Of a DNA stretch of 64,000 nucleotides, positions 1 through 13,150 are shown in pieces; within the stretch, counting starts at the first letter, position 1, and each line of letters begins with the position of its first letter. The stretch spans positions 124,001 to 188,000 of the forward strand of contig CALSFV010000072.1 of assembly GCA_943737045.1 (NCBI GenBank), in the 5' to 3' direction. The translations under genes and the position numbers were made by a program. A model generated the notes under the pieces. That model was not told the DNA's origin, did no database searches, and saw only the letters and a program-made list of their open reading frames with translations. Source of the stretch: Parapristionchus giblindavisi (lineage: Eukaryota > Nematoda > Chromadorea > Rhabditida > Diplogasteridae).

Positions 1-3000
1 GGAAATACAGTGAATTATTGATTGACGGATACCGAATAAAGATGTTTACGTGTTGTTGTGATTTTAATCTTTGATCTTCTCTCAGTACTGTATCGTATTA
101 TGATACTGTATTTGTGCTGAAGACGAATATAATGGATTTAATTAAATAGTTACTGTTTCAGACCGAGTTTTCGAAAAGTATGAGGTCCTTCACGCACCAT
201 ATTGATTGATCAACAACGACGTAAACTCGACAAGGTAATACAGTGAATTATTGATTGACCGATACCGAATAAAGATGTTTACGTGTTGTTGTGATTTTAA
301 TCTTTGATCTTCTCTCAGTACTGTATCGTATTATGATACTGTATTTGTGCTGAAGACGAATATAATGGATTTAATTATATAGTTACTGTTTCAGACCGAG
401 TCTTTCGAAAAGTATGAGGTCCTTCACGCATCATATTGATTGATCAACAACGACGTAAACTCGACAAGGTAATACAGTGAATTATTGATTGACCGATACC
501 GAATAAAGATGTTTACGTGTTGTTGTGATTTTAATCTTTGATCTTCTCTCAGTATTGTATCGTATTATGATACTGTATTTGTGCTCAAGACGAATATAAT
601 GGATTTAATTATATAGTTACTGTTTCAGACCGAGTCTTTCGAAAAGTATGAGGTCCTTTACGCATCATATTGATTGATCAACAACGATGTAAAATCTACA
701 AGGAAATACAGTGAATTATTGATTGACGGATACCGAATAAAGATGTTTACGTGTTGTTGTGATTTTAATCTTTGATCTTCTCTCAGTACTGTATCGTATT
801 ATGATACTGTATTTGTGCTGAAGACGAATATAATGGATTTAATTAAATAGTTACTGTTTCAGACCGAGTTTTCGAAAAGTATGAGGTCCTTCACGCACCA
901 TATTGATTGATCAACAACGACGTAAACTCGACAAGGTAATACAGTGAATTATTGATTGACCGATACCGAATAAAGATGTTTACGTGTTGTTGTGATTTTA
1001 ATCTTTGATCTTCTCTCAGTACTGTATCGTATTATGATACTGTATTTGTGCTGAAGACGAATATAATGGATTTAATTATATAGTTACTGTTTCAGACCGA
1101 GTCTTTCGAAAAGTATGAGGTCCTTCACGCATCATATTGATTGATCAACAACGACGTAAACTCGACAAGGTAATACAGTGAATTATTGATTGACCGATAC
1201 AGAATAAAGATGTTTACGTGTTGTTGTGATTTTAATCTGTGATCTTCTCTCAGTACTGTATCGTATTATGATACTGTATTTGTGCTGAAGACGAATATAA
1301 TGGATTTAATTAAATAGTTACTGTTTCAGACCGAGTTTTCGAAAAGTATGAGGTCCTTCACGCACCATATTGATTGATCAACAACGACGTAAACTCGACA
1401 AGGTAATACAGTGAATTATTGATTGACCGATACCGAATAAAGATGTTTACGTGTTGTTGTGATTTTAATCTTTGATCTTCTCTCAGTACTGTATCGTATT
1501 ATGATACTGTATTTGTGCTGAAGACGAATATAATGGATTTAATTATATAGTTACTGTTTCAGACCGAGTCTTTCGAAAAGTATGAGGTCCTTCACGCGTC
1601 ATATTGATTGATCAACAACGATGTAAACTCGACAATGTAATACAGTGAATTATTGATTGACCGATACCGAATAAAGATGTTTACGTGTTGTTGTGATTTT
1701 AATCTTTGATCTTCTCTCAGTACTGTATCGTATTATGATACTGTATTTGTGCTGAAGACGAATATAATTTATTTAATTATATAGTTACTGTTTCAGACCG
1801 AGTCTTTCGAAAAGTATGAGGTCCTTCACGCGTCATATTGATTGATCAACAACGATGTAAACTCGACAAGGTAATACAGTGAATTATTGATTGACCGATA
1901 CCGAATAAAGATGTTTACGTGTTGTTGTGATTTTAATCTTTGATCTTCTCTCAGTACTGTATCGTATTATGATACTGTATTTGTGCTGAAGACGAATATA
2001 ATGGATTTAATTATATAGTTACTGTTTCAGACCGAGTCTTTCGAAAAGTATGAGGTCCTTCACGCGTCATATTGATTGATCAACAACGATGTAAACTCGA
2101 CAAGGTAATACAGTGAATTATTGATCGACCGATACCGAAAAAAGATGTTTACGTGTTGTTGTGATTTTAATCTTTGATCTTCTCTCAGTACTGTATCGTA
2201 TTATGATACTGTGTTTCTGCTGAAGACGAATATAATGGATTTAATTATATAGTTATTATTTCAAACCGAGTCTTTCGACAAGTATGAGGTCCTTCACGCA
2301 TCATATTGATTGATCAACAACGATGTAAAATCGACAAGGTAATACAGTGAATTATTGATTGACCGATACCGAATAAAGATGTTTACGTGTTGTTGTGATT
2401 TTAATCTTTGATCTTCTCTCATTACTGTATCGTATTATGATACTGTATTTGTGCTGAAGATGAATATAATAGATTTAATTATATAGTTATTGTTTCAGAC
2501 CGAGTCTTTCGACAAGTATGAGGTCCTTTACGCATCATATTGATTGATCAACAGCGATGTAAAATCGACAAGGTAATACAGTGAATTATTGATTGACCGA
2601 TACCGAATAAAGATGTTTACGTGTTGTTGTGATTTTAATCTTTGATCTTCTCTCAGTACTGTATCGTATTATGATACTGTATTTGTGCTGAAGACGAATA
2701 TAATTTATTTAATTATATAGTTACTGTTTCAGACCGAGTCTTTCGAAAAGTATGAGGTCCTTCACGCATCATATTGATTGATCAACAGCGATGTAAAATC
2801 GACAAGGTAATACAGTGAATTATTGATTGACCGATACCGAATAAAGATGTTTACGTGTTGTTGTGATTTTAATCTTTGATCTTCTCTCAGTACTGTATCG
2901 TATTATGATACTGTATTTGTGCTGAAGACGAATATAATGGATTTAATTATATAGTTACTGTTTCAGACCGAGTCTTTCGACAAGTATGAGGTCCTTCACG

Positions 3001-6000
3001 CATCATATTGATTGATCAACAACGATGTAAAATCGACAAGGTAATACAGTGAATTATTGATTGACCGATACCGAATAAAGATGTTTACGTGTTGTTGTGA
3101 TTTTAATCTTTGATCTTCTCTCAGTACTGTATCGTATTATGATACTGTATTTGTGCTGAAGACGAATATAATGGATTTAATTATATAGTTACTGTTTCAG
3201 ACCGAGTCTTTCGAAAAGTATGAGGTCCTTCACGCGTCATATTGATTGATCAACAACGATGTAAACTCGACAAGGTAATACAGTGAATTATTGATCGACC
3301 GATACCGAAAAAAGATGTTTACGTGTTGTTGTGATTTTAATCTTTGATCTTCTTTCAGTACTGTATCGTATTATGATACTGTGTTTCTGCTGAAGACGAA
3401 TATAATGGATTTAATTATATAGTTATTATTTCAAACCGAGTCTTTCGACAAGTATGAGGTCCTTCACGCATCATATTGATTGATCAACAACGATGTAAAA
3501 TCGACAAGGTAATACAGTGAATTATTGATTGACCGATACCGAATAAAGATGTTTACGTGTTGTTGTGATTTTAATCTTTGATCTTCTCTCATTACTGTAT
3601 CGTATTATGATACTGTATTTGTGCTGAAGATGAATATAATAGATTTAATTATATAGTTATTGTTTCAGACCGAGTCTTTCGACAAGTATGAGGTCCTTTA
3701 CGCATCATATTGATTGATCAACAGCGATGTAAAATCGACAAGGTAATACAGTGAATTATTGATTGACCGATACCGAATAAAGATGTTTACGTGTTGTTGT
3801 GATTTTAATCTTTGATCTTCTCTCAGTACTGTATCGTATTATGATACTGTATTTGTGCTGAAGACGAATATAATGGATTTAATTATATAGTTACTGTTTC
3901 AGACCGAGTCTTTCGACAAGTATGAGGTCCTTCACGCATCATATTGATTGATCAACAACGATGTAAAATCGACAAGGTAATACAGTGAATTATTGATTGA
4001 CCGATACCGAATAAAGATGTTTACGTGTTGTTGTGATTTTAATCTTTGATCTTCTCTCAGTACTGTATCGTATTATGATACTGTGTTTCTGCTGAAGACG
4101 AATATAATGGATTTAATTATATAGTTACTGTTTCAGACCGAGTCTTTCGAAAAGTATGAGGTCCTTCACGCGTCATATTGATTGATCAACAACGATGTAA
4201 ACTCGACAAGGTAATACAATGAATAATTGATCGACCGATACCGAATAAAGATGTTTACGTGTTGTTGTGATTTTAATCTTTGATCTTCTCTCAGTACTGT
4301 ATCGTATTATGATACTGTATTTGTGCTGAAGATGAATATAATGGATTTAATTATATAGTTATTGTTTCAGAAAGAGTCTTTCGAAAAGTATGAGGTCCTT
4401 CACGCATCATATTGATTGATCAACAACGATGTAAACTCGACAATGTAATACAGTGAATTATTGATTGACCGATACCGAATAAAGATGTGTACGTGTTGTT
4501 GTGATTTTAATCTTTGATCTCTCAGTAATGTATCGTATTATGATACTGTGTTTCTGCTGAAGACGAATATAATGGATTTAATTATATAGTTACTGTTTCA
4601 GACCGAGTCTTTCGAAAAGTATGAGTTCCTTCACGCGTCATATTGATTGATCAACAACGATGTAAACTCGACAAGGTAATACAGTGAATTATTGATCGAC
4701 CGATACCGAATAAAGATGTTTACGTGTTGTTGTGATTTTAATCTTTGATCTTCTCTCAGTACTGTATCGTATTATGATACTGTATTTGTGCTGAAGACGA
4801 ATATAATGGATTTAATTATATAGTTACTGTTTCAGACCGAGTCTTTCGACAAGTATGAGGTCCTTTACGCATCATATTGATTGATCAACAGCGATGTAAA
4901 CTCGACAAGGTAATAGAGTGAATTATTGATTGACGGATACCGAATAAAGATGTTTACGTGTTGTTGTGATTTTAATCTTTGATCTTCTCTCAGTACTGTA
5001 TCGTATTATGATACTGTGTTTCTGCTGAAGACGAATATAATGGATTTAATTATATAGTTATTATTTCAAACCGAGTCTTTCGACAAGAATGAGGTCCTTC
5101 ACGCATCATATTGATTGATCAACAACGATGTAAAATCGACAAGGTAATACAGTGAATTATTGATTGACCGATACCGAATAAAGATGTTTACGTGTTGTTG
5201 TTATTTTAATCTTTGATCTTCTCTCAGTACTGTATCGTATTATGATACTGTATTTGTGCTGAAGACGAATATAATGGATTTTATTATATAGTTACTGTTT
5301 CAGACCGAGTCTTTCGAAAAGTATGAGGTCCTTCACGCGTCATATTGATTGATCAACAACGATGTAAACTCGACAAGGTAATACAGTGAATTATTGATCG
5401 ACCGATACCGAATAAAGATGTTTACGTGTTGTTGTGATTTTAATCTTTGATCTTCTCTCAGTACTGTATCGTATTATGATACTGTGTTTCTGCTGAAGAC
5501 GAATATAATGGATTTAATTATATAGTTATTATTTCAAACCGAGTCTTTCGACAAGTATGAGGTCCTTCACGCATCATATTGATTGATCAACAACGATGTA
5601 AAATCGACAAGGTAATACAGTGAATTATTGATTGACCGATACCGAATAAAGATGTTTACGTGTTGTTGTGATCTTTTATCTTCTATCAGTACTGTATCGT
5701 ATTATGATACTGTATTTGTGCTGAAGACGAATATAATGGATTTAATTATATAGTTATTATTTCAGACCGAGTCTTTCGACAGGTTTATAGGTCCTTCACG
5801 CATCATATTGATTGATCAACAACGATGTAAACTCGACAAGGTAATACAGTGAATTATTGATTGACCGATACCGAATAAAGATGTTTTCGTGTTGCTGTGA
5901 TTTTAATCTTTGATCTTCTCTCAGTACTGTATCGTATTATGATACTGTATTTCTGCTGAAGACGAATATAAGGGATTTAATTATATAGTTATTATTTCAG

Positions 6001-7199
6001 ACCGAGTCCTTCGACAAGTATGAGGTCCTTCACGCATCATATTGATTGATCAACAGCGATGTAAACTCGACAAGGTAATAGAGTGAATTATTGATAGACC
6101 GATACCGAATAAAGATGTTTACGTGTTGTTGTGATTTTAATCTTTGATCTTTTCTCAGTACTGTTTCGTATTATGATACTGTATTTATGCTGAAGACGAA
6201 TATAATGGATTTAATTATATAGTTATTGTTTCAGACCGAGTCTTTCGACAAGTATGAGGTCCTTCACGCATCATATTGATTGATCAACAGCGATGTAAAC
6301 TCGACAAGGTAATAGAGTGAATTATTGATAGACCGATACCGAATAAAGATGTTTACGTGTTGTTGTGATTTTAATCTTTGATCTTCTCTCAGTACTGTAT
6401 CGCATTATGATACTGTATTTGTGGTGAAGACGAATATAATGGATTTATTTATATAGTTATTGTTTCAGACCGAGTCTTTCGTCAAGTATGAGGTCCTTCA
6501 CGCATCATATTGATTGATGAACAACGATGTAAACTCGACAAGGTAATACAGCGAATTATTGATTGACCGATACCGAATAAAGATGTTTACGTGTTGTTGT
6601 GATCTTTGATCTTCTCTCAGAACTGTATCGTATTATGATACTGTATTTGTACTGAAGTCGAATATAATGGATTTAATTATATAGTTATTGTTTCAGACCG
6701 AGTCTTTCGACAAGTATGAGGTCCTTCACGCATCATATTGATTGATCAACAAAGATGTAAACTCGACAAGGTAATACAGTTAATTATTGATTGACCGATA
6801 CCGAATAAAGATGTTTACGTGTTGTTGTGATCTTTTATCTTCTCTCAGTACTGTATCGTATTATGATACTGTATTTGTGCTGAAGTCGAATATAATGGAT
6901 TTAATTATATAGTTATTGTTTCAGACCGAGTCTTTCGACAAGTATGAGGTCCTTTACGCCTCATATTGATTGATCAACAGCGATGTAAACTCGACAAGGT
7001 AATAGAGTGAATTATTGATTGACCGATACCGAATAAAGATGTTTTCGTGTTGTTGTGATTTCAATCTTTGATCTTCTCTCAGTACTGTATCGTATTATGA
7101 TACTGTATTTGTGCTGAAGATGAATATAATGGATTTAATTATATAGTTATTGTTTCAGACCGAGTCTTTCGACAAGTATGAGGTCCTTTACGCATCATA

Positions 7200-8110
7200 T
7201 TGATTGATCAACAGCGATGTAAACTCGACAAAGTAATAGAGTGAATTATTGATTGACCGATACCGAATAAAGATGTTTACGTGTTGTTGTAATTTTAAGC
7301 TTTGATCTCTCAGTACTGTATCGTATTATGATACTGTGTTTCTGCTGAAGACGAATATAATGGATTTAATTATATAGTTATTATTTCAAACCGAGTCTTT
7401 CGACAAGTATAGGTCCTTCACGCATCATATTGATTGATCAACAACGATGTAAAATCGACAAGGTAATACAGTGAATTATTGATTGACCGATACCGAATAA
7501 AGATGTTTACGTGTTGTTGTGATTTTAATCTTTGATCTTCTCTCAGTACTGTATCGTATTATGATACTGTGTTTCTGCTGAAGACGAATATAATGGATTT
7601 AATTATATAGTTATTATTTCAAACCGAGTCTTTCGACAAGTATGAGGTCCTTCACGCATCATATTGATTGATCAACAACGATGTAAAATCGACAAGGTAA
7701 TACAGTGAATTATTGATTGACCGATACCGAATAAAGATGTTTACGTGTTGTTGTGATTTTAATCTTTGATCTTCTCTCAGTACTGTATCGTATTATGATA
7801 CTGTGTTTCTGCTGAAGACGAATATAATGGATTTAATTATATAGTTATTATTTCAAACCGAGTCTTTCGACAAGTATGAGGTCCTTCACGCATCATATTG
7901 ATTGATCAACAACGATGTAAAATCGACAAGGTAATACAGTGAATTATTGATTGACCGATACCGAATAAAGATGTTTACGTGTTGTTGTGATTTTAATCTA
8001 TGATCTTCTCTCAGTACTGTATCGTATTATGATAATGTATTTGTGCTGAAGATGAATATAATGGATTTAATTATATAGTTACTGTTTCAGACCGAGTCTT
8101 TCGAAAAGTA
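7200..8110 (+). repeat. Satellite segment duplicated 4877 bp away (first copy)
   Basis: This stretch has a run of rare variants: CGACAAAGTAATAGAG, then GTAATTTTAAGCTTTG at 7290, then CAAGTATAGGTCC lacking the usual GA. The same series recurs in the same order at about 12,070-12,950, with the AATTTTAAGC motif at 7291 and 12,168. A shared series of rare variants marks a segmental duplication inside the array, about 21 monomers away. Confidence 0.8.
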
Positions 8111-8929
8111 TGAGGTCTTTCACGCATCATATTGATTGATCAACAACGATGTAAACTCGACAAGGTAATACAGTGAATTATTGATTGACCGGTACCGAAT
8201 AAAGATGTTTACGTGTTGTTGTGATTTTAATCTATGATCTTCTCTCAGTACTGTATCGTATTATGATACTGTATTTCTGCTGAAGACGAATATAATGGAT
8301 TTAATTATATAGTTATTATTTCAGACCGAGTCTTTCGACAAGTATGAGGTCCTTCACGCATCATATTGATTGATCAACAACGATGTAAACTCGACAAGGT
8401 AATACAGTGAATTATTGATTGACCGATACCGAATAAAGATGTTTACGTGTTGTTGTGATTTTAATCTATGATCTTCTCTCAGTACTGTATCGTATTATGA
8501 TAATGTATTTGTGCTGAAGATGAATATAATGGATTTAATTATATAGTTACTGTTTCAGACCGAGTCTTTCGAAAAGTATGAGGTCCTTCACGCATCATAT
8601 TGATTGATCAACAACGATGTAAACTCGACAAGGTAATACAGTGAATTATTGATTGACCGATACCGAATAAAGATGTTTACGTGTTGTTGTGATTTTAATC
8701 TATGATCTTCTCTCAGTACTGTATCGTATTATGATAATGTATTTGTGCTGAAGATGAATATAATGGATTTAATTATATAGTTACTGTTTCAGACCGAGTC
8801 TTTCGAAAAGTATGAGGTCCTTCACGCATCATATTGATTGATCAACAACGATGTAAACTCGACAAGGTAATACAGTGAATTATTGATTGACCGGTACCGA
8901 ATAAAGATGTTTACGTGTTGTTGTGATCT

Positions 8930-11640
8930 TTTATCTTCTCTCAGTACTGTATCGTATTATGATACTGTATTTGTTCTGAAGACGAATATAATGGATTTAA
9001 TTATATAGTTATTATTTCAGAACGAGTCTTTCGACAGGTTTATAGGTCCTTCACGCATCATATTGATTGATCAACAACGATGTAAACTCGACAAGGTAAT
9101 ACATTTAATTATTGATTGACCGATACCGAATAAAGATGTTTACGTGTTGTTGTGATCTTTTATCTTCTCTCAGTACTGTATCGTATTATGATACTGTATT
9201 TGTGCTGAAGACGAATATAATGGATTTAATTATATAGTTATTATTTCAAACCGAGTCTTTCGACAAGTATGAGGTCCTTCACGCATCATATTGATTGATC
9301 AACAACGATGTAAAATCGACAAGGTAATACAGTGAATTATTGATTGACCGATACCGAATAAAGATGTTTACGTGTTGTTGTGATTTTAATCTTTGATCTT
9401 CTCTCAGTACTGTATCGTATTATGATACTGTGTCTCTGCTGAAGACGAATATAATGGATTTAATTATATAGTTATTATTTCAAACCGAGTCTTTCGACAA
9501 GTATGAGGTCCTTCACGCATCATATTGATTGATCAACAACGATGTAAACTCGACAAGGTAATACAGTGAATTATTGATTGACCGATACCGAATAAAGATG
9601 TTTACGTGTTGTTGTGATTTTAATCTATGATCTTCTCTCAGTACTGTATCGTATTATGATAATGTATTTGTGCTGAAGATGAATATAATGGATTTAATTA
9701 TATAGTTACTGTTTCAGACCGAGTCTTTCGAAAAGTATGAGGTCCTTCACGCATCATATTGATTGATCAACAACGATGTAAACTCGACAAGGTAATACAG
9801 TGAATTATTGATTGACCGGTACCGAATAAAGATGTTTACGTGTTGTTGTGATCTTTTATCTTCTCTCAGTACTGTATCGTATTATGATACTGTATTTGTT
9901 CTGAAGACGAATATAATGGATTTAATTATATAGTTATTATTTCAGAACGAGTCTTTCGACAGGTTTATAGGTCCTTCACGCATCATATTGATTGATCAAC
10001 AACGATGTAAACTCGACAAGGTAATACATTTAATTATTGATTGACCGATACCGAATAAAGATGTTTACGTGTTGTTGTGATCTTTTATCTTCTCTCAGTA
10101 CTGTATCGTATTATGATACTGTATTTGTGCTGAAGACGAATATAATGGATTTAATTATATAGTTATTATTTCAAACCGAGTCTTTCGACAAGTATGAGGT
10201 CCTTCACGCATCATATTGATTGATCAACAACGATGTAAAATCGACAAGGTAATACAGTGAATTATTGATTGACCGATACCGAATAAAGATGTTTACGTGT
10301 TGTTGTGATTTTAATCTTTGATCTTCTCTCAGTACTGTATCGTATTATGATACTGTGTCTCTGCTGAAGACGAATATAATGGATTTAATTATATAGTTAT
10401 TATTTCAAACCGAGTCTTTCGACAAGTATGAGGTCCTTCACGCATCATATTGATTGATCAACAACGATGTAAACTCGACAAGGTAATACAGTGAATTATT
10501 GATTGACCGATACCGAATAAAGATGTTTACGTGTTGTTGTGATTTTAATCTATGATCTTCTCTCAGTACTGTATCGTATTATGATAATGTATTTGTGCTG
10601 AAGATGAATATAATGGATTTAATTATATAGTTACTGTTTCAGACCGAGTCTTTCGAAAAGTATGAGGTCCTTCACGCATCATATTGATTGATCAACAACG
10701 ATGTAAACTCGACAAGGTAATACAGTGAATTATTGATTGACCGATACCGAATAAAGATGTTTACGTGTTGTTGTGATTTTAATCTATGATCTTCTCTCAG
10801 TACTGTATCGTATTATGATAATGTATTTGTGCTGAAGATGAATATAATGGATTTAATTATATAGTTACTGTTTCAGACCGAGTCTTTCGAAAAGTATGAG
10901 GTCCTTCACGCATCATATTGATTGATCAACAACGATGTAAACTCGACAAGGTAATACAGTGAATTATTGATTGACCGGTACCGAATAAAGATGTTTACGT
11001 GTTGTTGTGATCTTTTATCTTCTCTCAGTACTGTATCGTATTATGATACTGTATTTGTTCTGAAGACGAATATAATGGATTTAATTATATAGTTATTATT
11101 TCAGAACGAGTCTTTCGACAGGTTTATAGGTCCTTCACGCATCATATTGATTGATCAACAACGATGTAAACTCGACAAGGTAATACATTTAATTATTGAT
11201 TGACCGATACCGAATAAAGATGTTTACGTGTTGTTGTGATCTTTTATCTTCTCTCAGTACTGTATCGTATTATGATACTGTATTTGTGCTGAAGACGAAT
11301 ATAATGGATTTAATTATATAGTTATTATTTCAAACCGAGTCTTTCGACAAGTATGAGGTCCTTCACGCATCATATTGATTGATCAACAACGATGTAAAAT
11401 CGACAAGGTAATACAGTGAATTATTGATTGACCGATACCGAATAAAGATGTTTACGTGTTGTTGTGATTTTAATCTTTGATCTTCTCTCAGTACTGTATC
11501 GTATTATGATACTGTGTCTCTGCTGAAGACGAATATAATGGATTTAATTATATAGTTATTATTTCAAACCGAGTCTTTCGACAAGTATGAGGTCCTTCAC
11601 GCATCATATTGATTGATCAACAACGATGTAAAATCGACAA
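8930..11640 (+). repeat. Higher-order repeat of 4-5 satellite monomers
   Basis: A diagnostic monomer (ATCTTTTATCTTC deletion variant, TTGTTCTGAAG, and GACAGGTTTATAGG) recurs with its GACAGG at about 9033, 9958 and 11117, that is 925 and then 1159 bp apart, or four and five monomers. The monomers following each copy also match in order (ACATTTAATT variant, then GTGTCTCTG variant). The unit is therefore a multimeric block copied as a whole. The five-mer differs from the four-mer by one extra monomer, as unequal crossover in register would produce. Confidence 0.85.
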
Positions 11641-12069
11641 GGTAATACAGTGAATTATTGATTGACCGATACCGAATAAAGATGTTTACGTGTTGTTGTG
11701 ATTTTAATCTATGATCTTCTCTCAGTACTGTATCGTATTATGATAATGTATTTGTGCTGAAGATGAATATAATGGATTTAATTATATAGTTACTGTTTCA
11801 GACCGAGTCTTTCGAAAAGTATGAGGTCTTTCACGCATCATATTGATTGATCAACAACGATGTAAACTCGACAAGGTAATACAGTGAATTATTGATTGAC
11901 CGGTACCGAATAAAGATGTTTACGTGTTGTTGTGATTTTAATCTATGATCTTCTCTCAGTACTGTATCGTATTATGATACTGTATTTCTGCTGAAGACGA
12001 ATATAATGGATTTAATTATATAGTTATTATTTCAGACCGAGTCTTTCGACAAGTATGAGGTCCTTTACG

Positions 12070-12950
12070 CATCATATTGATTGATCAACAGCGATGTAAA
12101 CTCGACAAAGTAATAGAGTGAATTATTGATTGACCGATACCGAATAAAGATGTTTACGTGTTGTTGTAATTTTAAGCTTTGATCTCTCAGTACTGTATCG
12201 TATTATGATACTGTGTTTCTGCTGAAGACGAATATAATGGATTTAATTATATAGTTATTATTTCAAACCGAGTCTTTCGACAAGTATAGGTCCTTCACGC
12301 ATCATATTGATTGATCAACAACGATGTAAAATCGACAAGGTAATACAGTGAATTATTGATTGACCGATACCGAATAAAGATGTTTACGTGTTGTTGTGAT
12401 TTTAATCTTTGATCTTCTCTCAGTACTGTATCGTATTATGATACTGTGTTTCTGCTGAAGACGAATATAATGGATTTAATTATATAGTTATTATTTCAAA
12501 CCGAGTCTTTCGACAAGTATGAGGTCCTTCACGCATCATATTGATTGATCAACAACGATGTAAAATCGACAAGGTAATACAGTGAATTATTGATTGACCG
12601 ATACCGAATAAAGATGTTTACGTGTTGTTGTGATTTTAATCTTTGATCTTCTCTCAGTACTGTATCGTATTATGATACTGTGTTTCTGCTGAAGACGAAT
12701 ATAATGGATTTAATTATATAGTTATTATTTCAAACCGAGTCTTTCGACAAGTATGAGGTCCTTCACGCATCATATTGATTGATCAACAACGATGTAAAAT
12801 CGACAAGGTAATACAGTGAATTATTGATTGACCGATACCGAATAAAGATGTTTACGTGTTGTTGTGATTTTAATCTATGATCTTCTCTCAGTACTGTATC
12901 GTATTATGATAATGTATTTGTGCTGAAGATGAATATAATGGATTTAATTA
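12070..12950 (+). repeat. Satellite segment duplicated 4877 bp away (second copy)
   Basis: Second copy of the 7.2-8.1 kb variant series. It ends at about 12,950, where a monomer jumps from GATTTAATTA to TGTAAACTCG, a deletion of roughly 115 bp, just before the orientation switch. Confidence 0.8.
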
Positions 12951-13150
12951 TGTAAACTCGACAAGGTAATACAGTGAATTATTGATTGACCGATACCGAA
13001 TAAAGATGTTTACGTGTTGTTGTGATTTCAATCTACTTGTCGAAAGACTCGGTCTGAAACAATAACTATATAATTAAATCCATTATATTCGTCTTCAGCA
13101 GAAACACAGTATCATAATACGATACAGTACTGAGAGATTGAAGAGTTGAT
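12945..13150. other. Satellite inversion junction (plus to minus)
   Basis: Plus-strand satellite stops after GTGATTTCAATCT at 13,034 and the next base starts minus-strand satellite (ACTTGTCGAAAGACTCGG). Both sides are damaged. The last plus segment follows a roughly 115-bp internal deletion near 12,950. The first minus monomer is cut from GAGAGATTGAAGAG straight to TTGATCAATC near 13,145, losing about 110 bp. The two blocks face each other as a very large imperfect inverted repeat. A misassembly is possible, but an assembler error would not readily create two small internal deletions flanking the switch. Confidence 0.85.

Larger units (their letters stand above)
1..13034 (+). repeat. 233-bp satellite array, plus-oriented block
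   Basis: Roughly 56 tandem monomers, spaced 233, 234 and 234 bp in the first kilobase. Monomers differ by scattered substitutions and short deletions, for example loss of TTC in the TTTGATCTTCTCTCAG segment. Each monomer holds three self-complementary motifs: CAGTACTG, a hairpin GTATC-7nt-GATAC right after it, and TTGATCAA. No reading frame of note crosses the block, and no gene is visible. Similarity between neighbours is high, as expected for concerted evolution by unequal exchange. The orientation label is arbitrary and defined by this block. Whether the array is centromeric, subtelomeric or interstitial cannot be told from sequence. Confidence 0.97.

Noticed and set aside
1..13034. CENP-B box in the satellite monomer
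   Set aside because: I looked for the TTCG----A--CGGG core in both orientations of the monomer and did not see it, so no centromere claim is made.
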